A stretch of DNA of 64,000 nucleotides from Peptococcaceae bacterium BRH_c4b (GCA_000961595.1 LADO01000017.1:1-64000), one strand, 5' to 3'; counted from the first letter of the stretch, positions 1 through 7,911 are shown. Notes: generated by a model not told the origin, from the sequence alone. Numbers and translations are program-made.

Positions 1-92
1 TACGCCGACAATACGCAGCACGAAGGCTGCTGGGTATCCCCGGTCAATCCACTTATCGGCTATTTCTATCCTGTCTGAAAGCCGGGGTTTTT
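1..92 (-). CDS. IS3-family transposase OrfB, N-terminal fragment (cut by window edge)
   Basis: This is the beginning of the DDE integrase-like OrfB of an IS3-family element. It lies in the -1 frame relative to OrfA and is open to the window edge. The translation contains DRIEIADKW, then IDRGYPAAFVLRIVGV, which is typical of the start of IS3-group OrfB. I see no convincing independent start, so it is probably made as an OrfAB fusion by -1 frameshifting at 93-99. The catalytic DDE residues lie outside the window, so I cannot tell whether the element is intact. Confidence 0.8.
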
Positions 93-401
93 CTTTTTTA
101 TTAGGTCCCTCATAATGGCGATTTCAAGGTCTTTTTCGCCAAGGAGTTTTTTAAGTTTATCGTTTTCCTTTTCTAACTGTTTAAACTCTTGATTTGAGGG
201 TATATAAACAGCTGTTTTCTTTGCTTCGCCGTTTGTGTGCTGCCATGCTTTGTGTTTCGACTGGCTAATCCAGCCGTATAGGGTCTTTGGGCTTATTTCA
301 TGGCGCTTGGCCACTTGCAAGACGTTTCCGATTTCTTGAGCTTCTTGAATTAGTTGATCTTTAAATTCTTTTGGGTATCTTTTACTTTTCATGTTTGTCA
401 T
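66..401 (-). CDS. IS3-family transposase OrfA (HTH protein)
   Basis: A 111-residue OrfA-type protein with an N-terminal helix-turn-helix (RYPKEFKDQLIQEA, then VAKRHEISPKTLYGWI) that binds the element ends. It is followed by a leucine-zipper-like coiled coil around residues 70-100 used for multimerisation with the OrfAB transposase. The ATG at 401 has AGGAGGG 11 bases upstream; a second in-frame ATG lies at 392. The gene ends just after the slippery site that links it to OrfB. The IS terminal inverted repeat should lie between 402 and 595, but I could not define it without the other end. Confidence 0.85.
   Translation of the reverse strand: MTNMKSKRYPKEFKDQLIQEAQEIGNVLQVAKRHEISPKTLYGWISQSKHKAWQHTNGEAKKTAVYIPSNQEFKQLEKENDKLKKLLGEKDLEIAIMRDLIKKKNPGFQTG
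93..99 (-). other. Programmed -1 frameshift heptamer A.AAA.AAG
   Basis: Read on the minus strand in the OrfA frame the codons are ATA AAA AAG, so the heptamer A AAA AAG sits exactly in the X XXY YYZ register used by IS3-family elements. Shifting back one base joins OrfA to a frame encoding EKPRLSDRIEIADKW, which is OrfB. This is read from the sequence; efficiency is unknown. Confidence 0.8.
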
Positions 402-595
402 GACTTGCTTATCCCTCCTGTTTTTAAGTTTATATCATTTGGGGATAAGACTCAAATTCCTTAAAGGGGCTAAATAGAAACCTTTCCTTTATTATGAAGC
501 TTTGCAGTATATGGGAATCATTGAAATGCTTACTATTACTGCATACGTATAATTAGTATGGACAAACAACAATACTTTAGATAGGAGGTGAAATA

Positions 596-1351
596 GTGGA
601 CCCAAAATCTAAAGTTGCGCTGTTTGTTGATTATGAGAATTTATTTTACAGTATGCACAATAAGTTCCAGTGTCAGCCGGACCCCATGGAATTGATCCAC
701 ATCGCCCTGCGCTACGGCCAGATTACCTTTGCCAGGGCCTACGGTGATTTTGAAAAAAACGTTTATATCAAGGGGGAGGTTCCCAAACTCAGAGCGTCAA
801 GCTTTGAGGTGGTCCATACCAGAACCGAAATGGTGGGGGGTAAGGAGAAGTCCTTTACCGATTTTAAAATTCTGGAGGATTTGTTTGTTTTCAAAGAGGA
901 AAACAGGGATGTTAATTCAATTCTGCTGGCCACAGGTGACGGCCATTTTTCCAATATAGTTGCCAGGATGAAAATAAGGGACGGTAAAAAGGTGGTGGTT
1001 GCCGGGGTGAAGGGGTCCATCAGCCGCGAATTACAAATGGCTGCTGGAAAAGAAGATGTAATTGAAATCTCCGGCTTTGAATTTGAGGTAGACGTGGAGC
1101 ATTTGAAAAAATTTATTTCCGCCCAGGAGGAGCGATACAGGTATTTGACCTTTATCCGGACGGCCTGCGCTTACCTGGAAAGTTTAAATGTATCGGTGGA
1201 ACAGAGGGATTTTTACCAGAAAAAAATAATCGGGGCTATGAACAAACTAATAGAGGCCGGTGAGCTTGAACAACTTAGGATTATCAGAAATGATATACCG
1301 GTAAACATTATCCGTAGTTGTGGGCCGGATGGCCTACAGAAATCCGGTTAA
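596..1351 (+). CDS. NYN (PIN-like) domain protein, putative RNA-processing nuclease
   Basis: A 251-residue protein with an N-terminal NYN/LabA-like PIN-fold domain at about residues 6-155. Recognisable acidic positions are VDYENL near residue 12, FTDFKI near residue 85 and LATGDGHF near residue 110, which match the metal-binding Asp pattern of this family. The C-terminal 90 residues form an unassigned helical region, possibly a small winged-helix or LOTUS-like module. The start is GTG at 596, with AGGAGGTG 6 bases upstream. The gene stands alone, with the IS element upstream and a strong terminator downstream. NYN proteins act on RNA; the substrate here is unknown. Confidence 0.8.
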   Translation: MDPKSKVALFVDYENLFYSMHNKFQCQPDPMELIHIALRYGQITFARAYGDFEKNVYIKGEVPKLRASSFEVVHTRTEMVGGKEKSFTDFKILEDLFVFKEENRDVNSILLATGDGHFSNIVARMKIRDGKKVVVAGVKGSISRELQMAAGKEDVIEISGFEFEVDVEHLKKFISAQEERYRYLTFIRTACAYLESLNVSVEQRDFYQKKIIGAMNKLIEAGELEQLRIIRNDIPVNIIRSCGPDGLQKSG

Positions 1352-1353
1352 AC

Positions 1354-1401
1354 AAAATTTTTTAAGGGCGGCCTCGTTGCAGGCTGCCCTTAAAAAATTT
1401 T
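1354..1401. terminator. Bidirectional Rho-independent terminator after the NYN gene
   Basis: Arms at 1354-1373 and 1382-1401 pair over 20 bases with one G-T mismatch. They are flanked by A and T runs on both sides, so the hairpin works in either direction. Confidence 0.85.
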
Positions 1402-1409
1402 AATACTAC

Positions 1410-1482
1410 GTCAGTACTCAGTAGTCAGAATGAGAACGGTTTCGTCCCGAAGTATTCTGACTACTGGCTACTGACTACTGAT
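1410..1482. repeat. TCAGTAGTC-family palindromic repeat, copy 1
   Basis: An imperfect palindrome: TCAGTACTCAGTAGTCAGAAT on the left is answered by ATTCTGACTACTGGCTACTG on the right, around a centre containing GAACGGTT. Related copies are at 8618-8692, 8785-8838 and 30820-31010. No ORF is inside. The rest of the 1352-1693 gap holds the terminator, one GGGGACATTCC repeat and the leader of the next gene. Confidence 0.8.
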
Positions 1483-1509
1483 ATAAAGGTTTGTCCCCTG
1501 ACATACGTT

Positions 1510-1560
1510 GGGGACATTCCTCCGACCCCAAAGTCAGACTAAAAAGAGAGGTGTGTCCCC
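1510..1560. repeat. GGGGACATTCC...GTGTGTCCCC repeat, copy 1
   Basis: A member of the dispersed family whose ends are GGGGACATTCCT and AGAGAGGTGTGTCCCC. Other copies lie at 14047, 22513, 36706, 37038, 42284, 47284 and 62225. A further GTCCCC lies about 10 bases upstream and could pair with the left arm. The form resembles REP/REPIN-type elements; no transposase of that type is in the window. Confidence 0.75.
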
Positions 1561-1693
1561 ATACCTTGTTACAGGGTTTTAAAATTTACCGTAGAATATT
1601 ATGTAAAGGAATAATTTTCCGGTTGTTCTTTAGGTTATAATATTAACAACAACATGCGAGGAGGCGAAATTTCCGGATCTTTCCGGGAAGATA

Positions 1694-3565
1694 ATGCAGC
1701 AGACACTGGAAAAGATATTACCCCATGTGCAAAAGCCCTCCCGTTACACAGGCGGCGAGTGGAATGCTATAATAAAAGAATGGCATAACATAGATGTAAA
1801 GATAGCTTTTGCCTTTCCTGATGTTTACGAGGTGGGTATGTCTCACCTGGGCTTACAGATATTGTACCATGTAGTAAACAGTCGCCGGGACGCTCTGATG
1901 GAGAGGGTTTTCGCACCATGGATGGATATGGAGGGTATGCTGCGAAAGCACAGGATGCCTCTTTTCAGCCTGGAGTCCCGCAGGCCGCTGGCGGATTTTG
2001 ATATTGTGGCTTTCACGTTGCAGTATGAAATGACCTTTACCAATGTATTAAACATGCTGGATATGGCAGGGTTGCCTTTACGGTCCGCCGGAAGGAACAA
2101 AAATCATCCTTTAATCATCGCCGGCGGGCCCTCTGCTTTCAATCCGGAACCCCTGGCTGACTTTGTGGACGCCTTTGTTATAGGTGAGGGTGAGGAAGTG
2201 CTGGGCGATATTATTGACCTTTACAAAACCACCGGGTATTTGTCCAGGGAAGACTTATTAGAGAAACTGGCCACAATCCAAGGGGTTTACGTACCTTCCC
2301 TCTACCGTATACAGTATGGTACCGACGGCTCAGTGACTTCCTTTGCTGCAGTGTCCGGGGCACCGGAGAAGGTGGTCAAAAGGGTGCTTTCCGATTTTGA
2401 CCGGGCGCCTTTTCCCTCAAACCCAGTGGTGCCGTATATGGGAGTGGTACACGACCGGATTATGCTTGAGGTTTTGAGGGGCTGCACCAGGGGCTGCCGT
2501 TTTTGCCAGGCCGGTGTGATCTACCGACCGGTGCGGGAAAAAAGCCCGGACACATTGGCACGGCAGGCCGTGGAATTGGTGCAAAACACCGGTTACGATG
2601 AGATTTCCCTTACCTCTTTAAGCACCACTGATTACACCCGCATTCGGCCGCTGGTTACAGAGTTACTAAACCAATTGGAACACAAGGGAGTTGGAATATC
2701 GCTGCCATCCCTCAGGGTTGATGCTTTCTCCGTGGACTTGGCCAAGGAAGTCCAGAGGGTCAGGCGCTCCAGTCTTACCTTCGCACCCGAGGCCGGGAGC
2801 CAGCGGATGAGAGATGTGATTAACAAGGGAGTTACCGAAGAAAACCTGCTGGATGCTGTTACAGCTTCATTCGGTGCCGGCTGGCACGCAGTAAAGCTTT
2901 ATTTTATGATTGGCCTTCCCGGGGAGTTGGAAGAGGACCTGGACGGTATTGCCGAACTGGCGATAAAGGTGTTGCAGGCCGGCCTGCAGTGCCGCGTTGC
3001 CAAAGGAAGACTCAAGGTTACGGTTAGCGCTTCGTCCTTCGTGCCCAAATCCCATACGGCCTTCCAGTGGGAGCCCCAGAACACCCTGGGGGAGCTTAAA
3101 AGGAAGCAGTTCTACCTTAAGGAAAAACTAAAAAAAGAAAAAAAGATAGCTTTTAACTGGCATGATCCGGAAACCAGCTTTCTGGAGGCGGTGCTGGCCA
3201 GGGGCGACCGCCGGCTGGGAGACGTGCTGGAAACGGCTTGGAGACTGGGCGCCAGGTTTGACGGCTGGTCCGAATGTTTTAACTATGATTTATGGCACAG
3301 AGCCTTCCGGGAAAACAGCATTGATCCCGGCGAGTATGCGTATAGGCGTTTCAACTACGAAGATGTTCTGCCCTGGGATCACATTGACGCCGGAGTTGAT
3401 AAAAAATATCTCATCTGGGAGCACAAGAGGGCCATGGCGGGCGTACTCACCCCGGACTGCCGGGCGGGCAGGTGCCCGGGCTGCGGGCTTTGCCCGGCGC
3501 TGGAGATAAAACCCGAATTGCCGGGAGGTGATGATTATGCCCCGCTACAGAATCCGCTACAGTAA
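1694..3565 (+). CDS. B12-binding-type radical SAM protein, TIGR03960 family
   Basis: A 623-residue protein. The N-terminal 200 residues resemble a cobalamin-binding domain (FPDVYEVGMSHLGLQILYHVV). The radical-SAM core follows, with the 4Fe-4S motif CTRGCRFC (CxxxCxxC) at about residues 264-271. The C terminus has extra Cys-rich sequence (CRAGRCPGCGLCPAL) that could bind a further cluster or zinc. In Bacillota this family is regularly followed by the TIGR03936 protein and RNase G, as here, but its reaction is not established. The next gene overlaps its end by 29 bases, which suggests translational coupling. The start ATG at 1694 is the first reasonable one; the SD is weak, so a few residues either way are possible. 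Confidence 0.88.
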   Translation: MQQTLEKILPHVQKPSRYTGGEWNAIIKEWHNIDVKIAFAFPDVYEVGMSHLGLQILYHVVNSRRDALMERVFAPWMDMEGMLRKHRMPLFSLESRRPLADFDIVAFTLQYEMTFTNVLNMLDMAGLPLRSAGRNKNHPLIIAGGPSAFNPEPLADFVDAFVIGEGEEVLGDIIDLYKTTGYLSREDLLEKLATIQGVYVPSLYRIQYGTDGSVTSFAAVSGAPEKVVKRVLSDFDRAPFPSNPVVPYMGVVHDRIMLEVLRGCTRGCRFCQAGVIYRPVREKSPDTLARQAVELVQNTGYDEISLTSLSTTDYTRIRPLVTELLNQLEHKGVGISLPSLRVDAFSVDLAKEVQRVRRSSLTFAPEAGSQRMRDVINKGVTEENLLDAVTASFGAGWHAVKLYFMIGLPGELEEDLDGIAELAIKVLQAGLQCRVAKGRLKVTVSASSFVPKSHTAFQWEPQNTLGELKRKQFYLKEKLKKEKKIAFNWHDPETSFLEAVLARGDRRLGDVLETAWRLGARFDGWSECFNYDLWHRAFRENSIDPGEYAYRRFNYEDVLPWDHIDAGVDKKYLIWEHKRAMAGVLTPDCRAGRCPGCGLCPALEIKPELPGGDDYAPLQNPLQ

Positions 3566-4223
3566 AAAGGGGCCGGCCCGTTTCATCTCCCACCTGGATC
3601 TGTTAAGAACCTTTGAGCGAGCCATTCGCCGGGCCGGTCTCCCGGTGGCGTTTTCCCAGGGCTTTAATCCACACCCGAAATTCAGTTTTGGCGCCCCGCT
3701 ACCAGTGGGCGTGCCGGGGGAAAACGAGTATATGGATATTGAGCTGGCTGAGGAAATGCCGCCAGGTGATATTGTAAAGTCCCTGGGCGGAGCGTTGCCC
3801 GGGGGGCTAGACCTCGAAGCGGTCTTTCAGGTGCCGGATAACTCACCGGCCATCATGTCCCTCATTGACAGGGCTGGCTATACGGTGCGCCTGGATTTTA
3901 ATGAACCCATTGACGCCGGTCTGTTTGAACGGTGTATGTCGGATTTATTGGCGCTGCCGGAGTTGCAGGTGACCCGCACCAACAAGGAAGGCAGGAAAAA
4001 AACTCATGACATCCGCCCGGGGATATTCAAGCTGGAGGGTGTTGTTTACGGAGACGTGGCGGTACTGGAAATGGAGATCAAAACAGGCAGTGCGGGTAAT
4101 ATCCGGCCAGAAGAAGTAATCAGGGAGTTAACCGGTATTGGCAATCTGCCTGTGGCTGAATACGGAATTCATATCACCAGGAACGTGCTATACGCCCCGG
4201 GAGGCCGCTCCCTGGATGAATAA
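3537..4223 (+). CDS. Radical-SAM-associated protein, TIGR03936/DUF2344 family
   Basis: A 228-residue protein with the family signature KKGPARFISHLDLLRTFERA near the N terminus and FSQGFNPHPKFSFG after it. It is a conserved partner of the preceding radical-SAM protein; in some bacteria the two are fused. The biochemical role is unknown, though genomic context ties it to tRNA or ribosome-related functions. I choose ATG 3537 because GGGAGG at 3523-3528 is 8 bases away. In-frame GTG 3528 and ATG 3531 are too close to that site. Confidence 0.85.
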   Translation: MPRYRIRYSKKGPARFISHLDLLRTFERAIRRAGLPVAFSQGFNPHPKFSFGAPLPVGVPGENEYMDIELAEEMPPGDIVKSLGGALPGGLDLEAVFQVPDNSPAIMSLIDRAGYTVRLDFNEPIDAGLFERCMSDLLALPELQVTRTNKEGRKKTHDIRPGIFKLEGVVYGDVAVLEMEIKTGSAGNIRPEEVIRELTGIGNLPVAEYGIHITRNVLYAPGGRSLDE

Positions 4224-4316
4224 CTGGCACTGTTCATGCAAGGCGGCAACAAGAAAACCCTGAGCATTGTGTTTATTAACTAAAACCATCTATAAGGTTT
4301 TTGAGGAAGGTTTGCC

Positions 4317-6002
4317 ATGTTTAGAGAAATTGTAATAAATGTAGGCGAGGAAGAAACAAGGGCGGCTATGCTGGAGGACAGGGTGTCGGTGGAAATATTT
4401 ATTGAACGATCGGTTACCCAGCGCCTCGTAGGCAATATCTATAAGGGCAGGGTGGAAAATGTACTGCCCGGGATGCAGGCCGCCTTTGTAGATATTGGGC
4501 TGGAAAAGAACGCCTTTTTATACGTGGAAGATGCCCTGCCCTCCAGATCCCCTGACGGGCAGGGTGGGGGATCCGCCCTGGGGGCCAACATCTGTGATAT
4601 CTTAAAGCATGGTCAGGAAATAATTGTCCAGATTGTAAAGGAGCCCATCGGGACCAAGGGCCCCCGGGTCACCACACATATAACTCTGCCCGGACGCTAC
4701 CTGGTGTTGATGCCTACCGTGGATTACATCGGCATTTCCCGCCGGATCGAAAACGAAAAGGAGAGGGAAAGGCTAAAGGAACTGGCTGCCAGGGTCAAGC
4801 CCGAGGGTATGGGTGTAATCGTCAGAACTGTGGCCGAGGGGGTTTTGGAGGACGATCTGGCCCAGGATATCATGCTGCTAAATAAACTCTGGCGCAAGAT
4901 AGTGCAGCGGGCGGGGCATGGTCCCGTGCCTAATTTGTTGCACAGGGATCTTGAGCTCATCCAGCGGCTGCTGAGAGATGTCTTCACCGAGGATGTGAAC
5001 CGTCTGACCATAGATTCCCGCTATGAATATGAAAAAATACTGGATTTACTCGATATTACCGGCTCCAGACTGAAGTTCAAGGTGGTGCTGGACGAAAGGG
5101 AAGATATTTTCCGGGACTACGGTATCGATCTGGAATTGGAGAAGTCCTTGAAACGGAAAGTCTGGCTGAAATGCGGCGGCTATATCGTTATCGACCAGGC
5201 CGAGGCACTTACCGCCATTGACGTAAACACCGGTAAGTTTGTAGGGTCCACAAACCTGGAGGACACAGTGTTGCGCACCAACCTCGATGCAGCGGCGGAA
5301 ATTGCCCGGCAACTCCGGCTGCGCAATCTTGGAGGCATAATAATAGTGGACTTTATTGACATGCAGAAGGAGGAACACCGCCAGCAGGTGCTGCAGGTGC
5401 TGGAAGACGAGATCAAGAAAGACAAAACTAAGACCAATATACTTGGTATTACCCAGCTTGGTCTGGTGGAGATGACTCGTAAAAAGGTGCGTCCCAGTAT
5501 GGGCGAGGTGATGCAGAGGCCCTGCCCCTATTGCGAAGGCAGGGGCAAAGTATTGTCTGAGGAAACCGTGGGCATTCATTTCAAAAACCAGATTTACCAG
5601 ATGGCCCGCCAGACTTCTGCCGACACCATCCTGGTGGAGGCCAACCCATTGGTGGCCGCCCGGCTTATTGGCAGCGGCGGGGCCAACCTGAGGGAACTGG
5701 AGCACCGTACCGGGAAAAATTTATACATTCGAGGTTCCCAGGGGCAGCATATCGAATCCGTTTCCTTACGGCCGCTTTACGACCAGGCAGACATACAGAC
5801 CCAGACTCTGGCGGTTCAGGCGGGTCAGATACTGGACGTAAGGGTGGAAGAGCCCCATGTTACCAATATTAACGATGGTATAGCCCGGGTGGATGGCTTT
5901 ATACTGGATATAGAGGGGGCCGGCTCTCTGGTGGGAGAGTCAGTGCTTGTGGAGGTAACCAAGGTCTACAGAACTTATGCCAAAGCCAGGATGGTAAAAT
6001 AG
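4317..6002 (+). CDS. rng: Ribonuclease G/E family endoribonuclease
   Basis: A 561-residue RNase G/E protein, longer than E. coli RNase G (about 490). An S1 RNA-binding domain spans about residues 35-130 (VGNIYKGRVENVLPGMQAAF, then DIGLEKNAFLYVED). The catalytic DNase I-like region contains EALTAIDVNTGKF and IIIVDFIDM, whose aspartates bind Mg. The zinc-link motif CPYCEGRG (CxxC) is at about residues 402-409. The last 100 residues add KH/S1-like sequence. It cleaves single-stranded A/U-rich RNA and processes rRNA and mRNA. Position before rplU-rpmA is conserved synteny. Confidence 0.93.
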   Translation: MFREIVINVGEEETRAAMLEDRVSVEIFIERSVTQRLVGNIYKGRVENVLPGMQAAFVDIGLEKNAFLYVEDALPSRSPDGQGGGSALGANICDILKHGQEIIVQIVKEPIGTKGPRVTTHITLPGRYLVLMPTVDYIGISRRIENEKERERLKELAARVKPEGMGVIVRTVAEGVLEDDLAQDIMLLNKLWRKIVQRAGHGPVPNLLHRDLELIQRLLRDVFTEDVNRLTIDSRYEYEKILDLLDITGSRLKFKVVLDEREDIFRDYGIDLELEKSLKRKVWLKCGGYIVIDQAEALTAIDVNTGKFVGSTNLEDTVLRTNLDAAAEIARQLRLRNLGGIIIVDFIDMQKEEHRQQVLQVLEDEIKKDKTKTNILGITQLGLVEMTRKKVRPSMGEVMQRPCPYCEGRGKVLSEETVGIHFKNQIYQMARQTSADTILVEANPLVAARLIGSGGANLRELEHRTGKNLYIRGSQGQHIESVSLRPLYDQADIQTQTLAVQAGQILDVRVEEPHVTNINDGIARVDGFILDIEGAGSLVGESVLVEVTKVYRTYAKARMVK

Positions 6003-6019
6003 ACTTAAGACCTTTTTCC

Positions 6020-6047
6020 TTGACAAAACCCCCTGTTATGTTAAAAT
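6020..6047 (+). promoter_or_regulatory. Sigma-A promoter of the rplU operon
   Basis: Consensus -35 TTGACA at 6020-6025 and -10 TAAAAT at 6042-6047 are separated by 16 bases. It lies 120 bases upstream of rplU and directly before the leader RNA. Confidence 0.75.
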
Positions 6048-6054
6048 ACTATAT

Positions 6055-6165
6055 TGTAGGCATATAGTAGCCAAAACCACCGCTCGGAACGGGTTAGAGA
6101 CCGGCGTAAGCCGCAAATCGGGCATGCCCGTACCTGGTTCCGGCGAGTCCTAAAAACGGGGGAGG
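6055..6165 (+). ncRNA. Ribosomal protein L21 leader RNA
   Basis: The untranslated leader contains GCTCGGAACGGG, CGCAAATCGGGCATGCCCG and GGTTCCGGCGAGTCCT, which can fold into the multi-stem L21 leader seen upstream of rplU in Bacillota. Such leaders let excess r-protein repress its own operon. Identification is from remembered motifs and position; a covariance-model search would confirm it. Confidence 0.75.
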
Positions 6166-6172
6166 TTAATAA

Positions 6173-6484
6173 GTGTACGCCATTATTGAGACAGGCGGAA
6201 AGCAGTTTCGGGTTCAGGAGGGGGATACCCTCTATGTTGAGAAACTCAACAATGAGCCGGGCGAAACAGTAGAAATCAACAAGGTATTAGCGGTGCAGAA
6301 AGACGATCAATTAAAGCTGGGCAGCCCTTTGCTGGACGGCGCCACCGTGCAGCTAAAGGTCGTTCGCCACGGCAGGGGCAAGAAAATAATCATTTTCAAG
6401 TACAAAGCTAAAAAAAATTATCGGCGCAAAAAGGGTCACCGCCAGTCCTTTACCCAGGTGACGGTGGAAAAAATAAACGCCTGA
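6173..6484 (+). CDS. rplU: 50S ribosomal protein L21
   Basis: 103 residues, full length for L21. It starts [17 protein letters not shown] and ends with the basic rRNA-binding tail [17 protein letters not shown]. The start is GTG at 6173 behind GGGGGAGG. It binds 23S rRNA domain I in the large subunit. The next gene, rpmA, starts only 19 bases after its stop; the usual Bacillota gene between them (ysxB/prp) is absent. Confidence 0.97.
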   Translation: MYAIIETGGKQFRVQEGDTLYVEKLNNEPGETVEINKVLAVQKDDQLKLGSPLLDGATVQLKVVRHGRGKKIIIFKYKAKKNYRRKKGHRQSFTQVTVEKINA

Positions 6485-6503
6485 TATACGGAGGTGTGTT
6501 TTA

Positions 6504-6776
6504 ATGGCTCATAAGAAAGGTGTAGGTAGTTCCAGAAACGGTAGGGATTCCAAACCCAAAATGCTGGGTGTTAAAAGGGGCGACGGACAGTTTGTGACTG
6601 CCGGCTCCATACTGGTACGCCAGCGCGGAACCAGGATTTATCCGGGTACTAATGTGGGCAAAGGGAGAGACGATACCCTATTTGCAAAGATTGACGGAGT
6701 TGTAGCCTTCCGCACCAGAGGCAAGGATAAAAAAGAGGTTGAGATTCAGCCCGTAGTGGCCGAAGCAGTTATGTAA
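6504..6776 (+). CDS. rpmA: 50S ribosomal protein L27
   Basis: 90 residues beginning [20 protein letters not shown]27 reaches the peptidyl-transferase centre with its N terminus. Most Bacillota L27 proteins carry an extra N-terminal peptide (about 9-12 residues ending in phenylalanine) removed by the protease Prp (YsxB). This one starts directly at the mature-type AHKKG end, which agrees with the missing prp gene. SD is GGAGGTG, 8 bases before ATG. Confidence 0.97.
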   Translation: MAHKKGVGSSRNGRDSKPKMLGVKRGDGQFVTAGSILVRQRGTRIYPGTNVGKGRDDTLFAKIDGVVAFRTRGKDKKEVEIQPVVAEAVM

Positions 6777-6794
6777 CAACAAAGTTTATTAAAG

Positions 6795-6826
6795 GAGATC
6801 GGGGGTATATACCTCCGGTCTCTTTA
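6795..6826 (+). terminator. Terminator of rplU-rpmA
   Basis: GAGATCGGGGGT and ACCTCCGGTCTC form a stem around TATA, followed by TTTATTCTT. It ends the r-protein operon and so separates it from spo0B-obg. Confidence 0.8.
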
Positions 6827-6867
6827 TTCTTGCAGGGAAAATTAAAATATTCCGGGTGCCTGGAAAA

Positions 6868-7489
6868 CTTAAAAAGCAACCCCTTTCAGGGAGTCGCTTT
6901 TACTTACAGTGATAACTTGCCGGGTAAATATTGCGGCATAGGTCCGGTTGGTTTTCCCAGCCGGTTACCCGCCGTTACCGCGCGGGCGGTTTCCCTTTAA
7001 AACCCCTCCGGAATGATATCCGGTACCGGATTGCCACTAAGTCCGCACTTTAATCCCCGGCCTGTTCCGTTTCCATAAACGGACAGCCTAGAAGTTTTCC
7101 TTGACGGTAACCCTTCCTCTAGCCTCTTTTGCAGCGGTGGTTTCAGAAAAATACTATTCCATTCCCCACATCCACCTCAAGGCAGGCTACACTGCACGCA
7201 GTTGCTGCCACATGCAGGTTCACACCCCGGGCGCAAGCCTACTGCCTGCGGCACGGGTCTCCACGGAAACAGGGTCATTACATGGGCCGGGTATTTTAGC
7301 CCGTCATATAATTTGTCAATACATGCCTTTGCATTTAGCCCTGAGTCCTTAACTCCCAGTACCGGCCCCCGATGGCGTCGAAAGCCAGCACCAGGAACTT
7401 CATCGATGTGCCCTTGGCGGATTTTTAGCCCCGCCTTCGATAGAAGGTTTCCCGACTAGGATACTGCATCACTGATTATTCGGTTTATA
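6868..7489 (-). ncRNA. Large structured non-coding RNA (about 620 nt), OLE-RNA-like candidate
   Basis: No credible CDS occupies this GC-rich stretch, but the minus strand reads as an isolated transcription unit. TTTACA-N18-TATAAT lies just upstream (7496-7525) and a Rho-independent hairpin ends in TTTTT at about 6871. Between them are many local stems: CCTTC/GAAGG; GGCGG/CCGCC; CTGTCCGTTT with AAACGGAACAG; ATCCGG/CCGGAT; CCGGCTGG with CCAACCGG; TGCCG/CGGCA. Repeated GGGAAA/GGAAAA purine loops occur. Length, structural density and host group fit the ornate large extremophilic (OLE) RNA class, a membrane-associated RNA. However, I cannot align it to that family from memory, and the isoprenoid or oapA neighbours usual for OLE are absent. 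RNA gene: confident; class: tentative. Confidence 0.7.
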
Positions 7490-7495
7490 TTATGA

Positions 7496-7525
7496 ATTAT
7501 AGCAGAAAAGCGGCTGTTTTGTAAA
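7496..7525 (-). promoter_or_regulatory. Promoter of the structured RNA
   Basis: On the minus strand, -35 TTTACA at 7525-7520 and a perfect -10 TATAAT at 7501-7496 are 18 bases apart. Initiation would fall near 7489, the 5' end of the structured region. Confidence 0.8.
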
Positions 7526-7582
7526 AACCGTTCCCGGGCCGCCGGCGCATGCTGTAGAATAGTCCGCCTCTTCTATGGGACT

Positions 7583-7675
7583 TGGCGCCTACTGTCGCCA
7601 TTTCTGCCGGTTATGCTCGTCAATGCTTCCGGAGGCAAAGCAAGTACCCGGGGCTCGATCACAGGTTGGCAGAAA
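7583..7675. other. Nested inverted repeats upstream of the RNA promoter
   Basis: Two stems are visible: TGGCG (7583-7587) with CGCCA (7596-7600), and TTTCTGCC (7601-7608) with GGCAGAAA (7668-7675) enclosing about 60 bases that contain GCTTCCGGAGGCAAAGC. The region is GC-rich, non-coding and structured on either strand. It could be a second small RNA or a leader; I do not recognise a known riboswitch. Confidence 0.4.
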
Positions 7676-7826
7676 ATAGCTGGGGAGGGAGGAATTATGC
7701 TTTGCGCGGTTAATATTTATAATGCGGCTTTTGCCTGCTTGTTCATGGATAAGCCTATACTCTAAAATGATAATAAATGTATCTGCATTTTTTAATGCGT
7801 TATGGCATTATTCGCCCTGATATATC

Positions 7827-7911
7827 TGTGGATAATATGTTGATAAGTGTTGACGTAGGACCGGAGTACTACGAATATACGTACTTTTTTACTCGCATCG
7901 CTTGTGGATAA
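7827..7911. promoter_or_regulatory. Two perfect DnaA boxes upstream of spo0B
   Basis: TGTGGATAA, the reverse complement of the consensus DnaA box TTATCCACA, occurs at 7827-7835 and again at 7903-7911 in the same orientation. A GTTGATAAG near-match lies between them. They precede the spo0B-like gene by about 115-200 bases. Binding by DnaA is inferred. Confidence 0.5.

Noticed and set aside
402-595. Terminal inverted repeat of the IS3 element
   Set aside because: Without the other end in the window I could not pick an IR among several candidate stretches around 440-480.
5046-5705. 219-codon ORF opposite RNase G
   Set aside because: High GC shadow of the S1/catalytic region; composition rich in His, Gln and Leu without domain features.
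7101-7459. Two overlapping plus-strand ORFs of 83-85 codons in the rpmA-spo0B gap
   Set aside because: Neither has a ribosome site; their translations are Pro/Arg/Ser-rich and they lie antisense to the structured RNA.
7590-7680. Possible c-di-GMP (GEMM) riboswitch or tRNA-like fold
   Set aside because: CCGGAGGCAAAGC resembles part of GEMM, but the remaining consensus and the order of elements do not match; no acceptor or T-arm for a tRNA.
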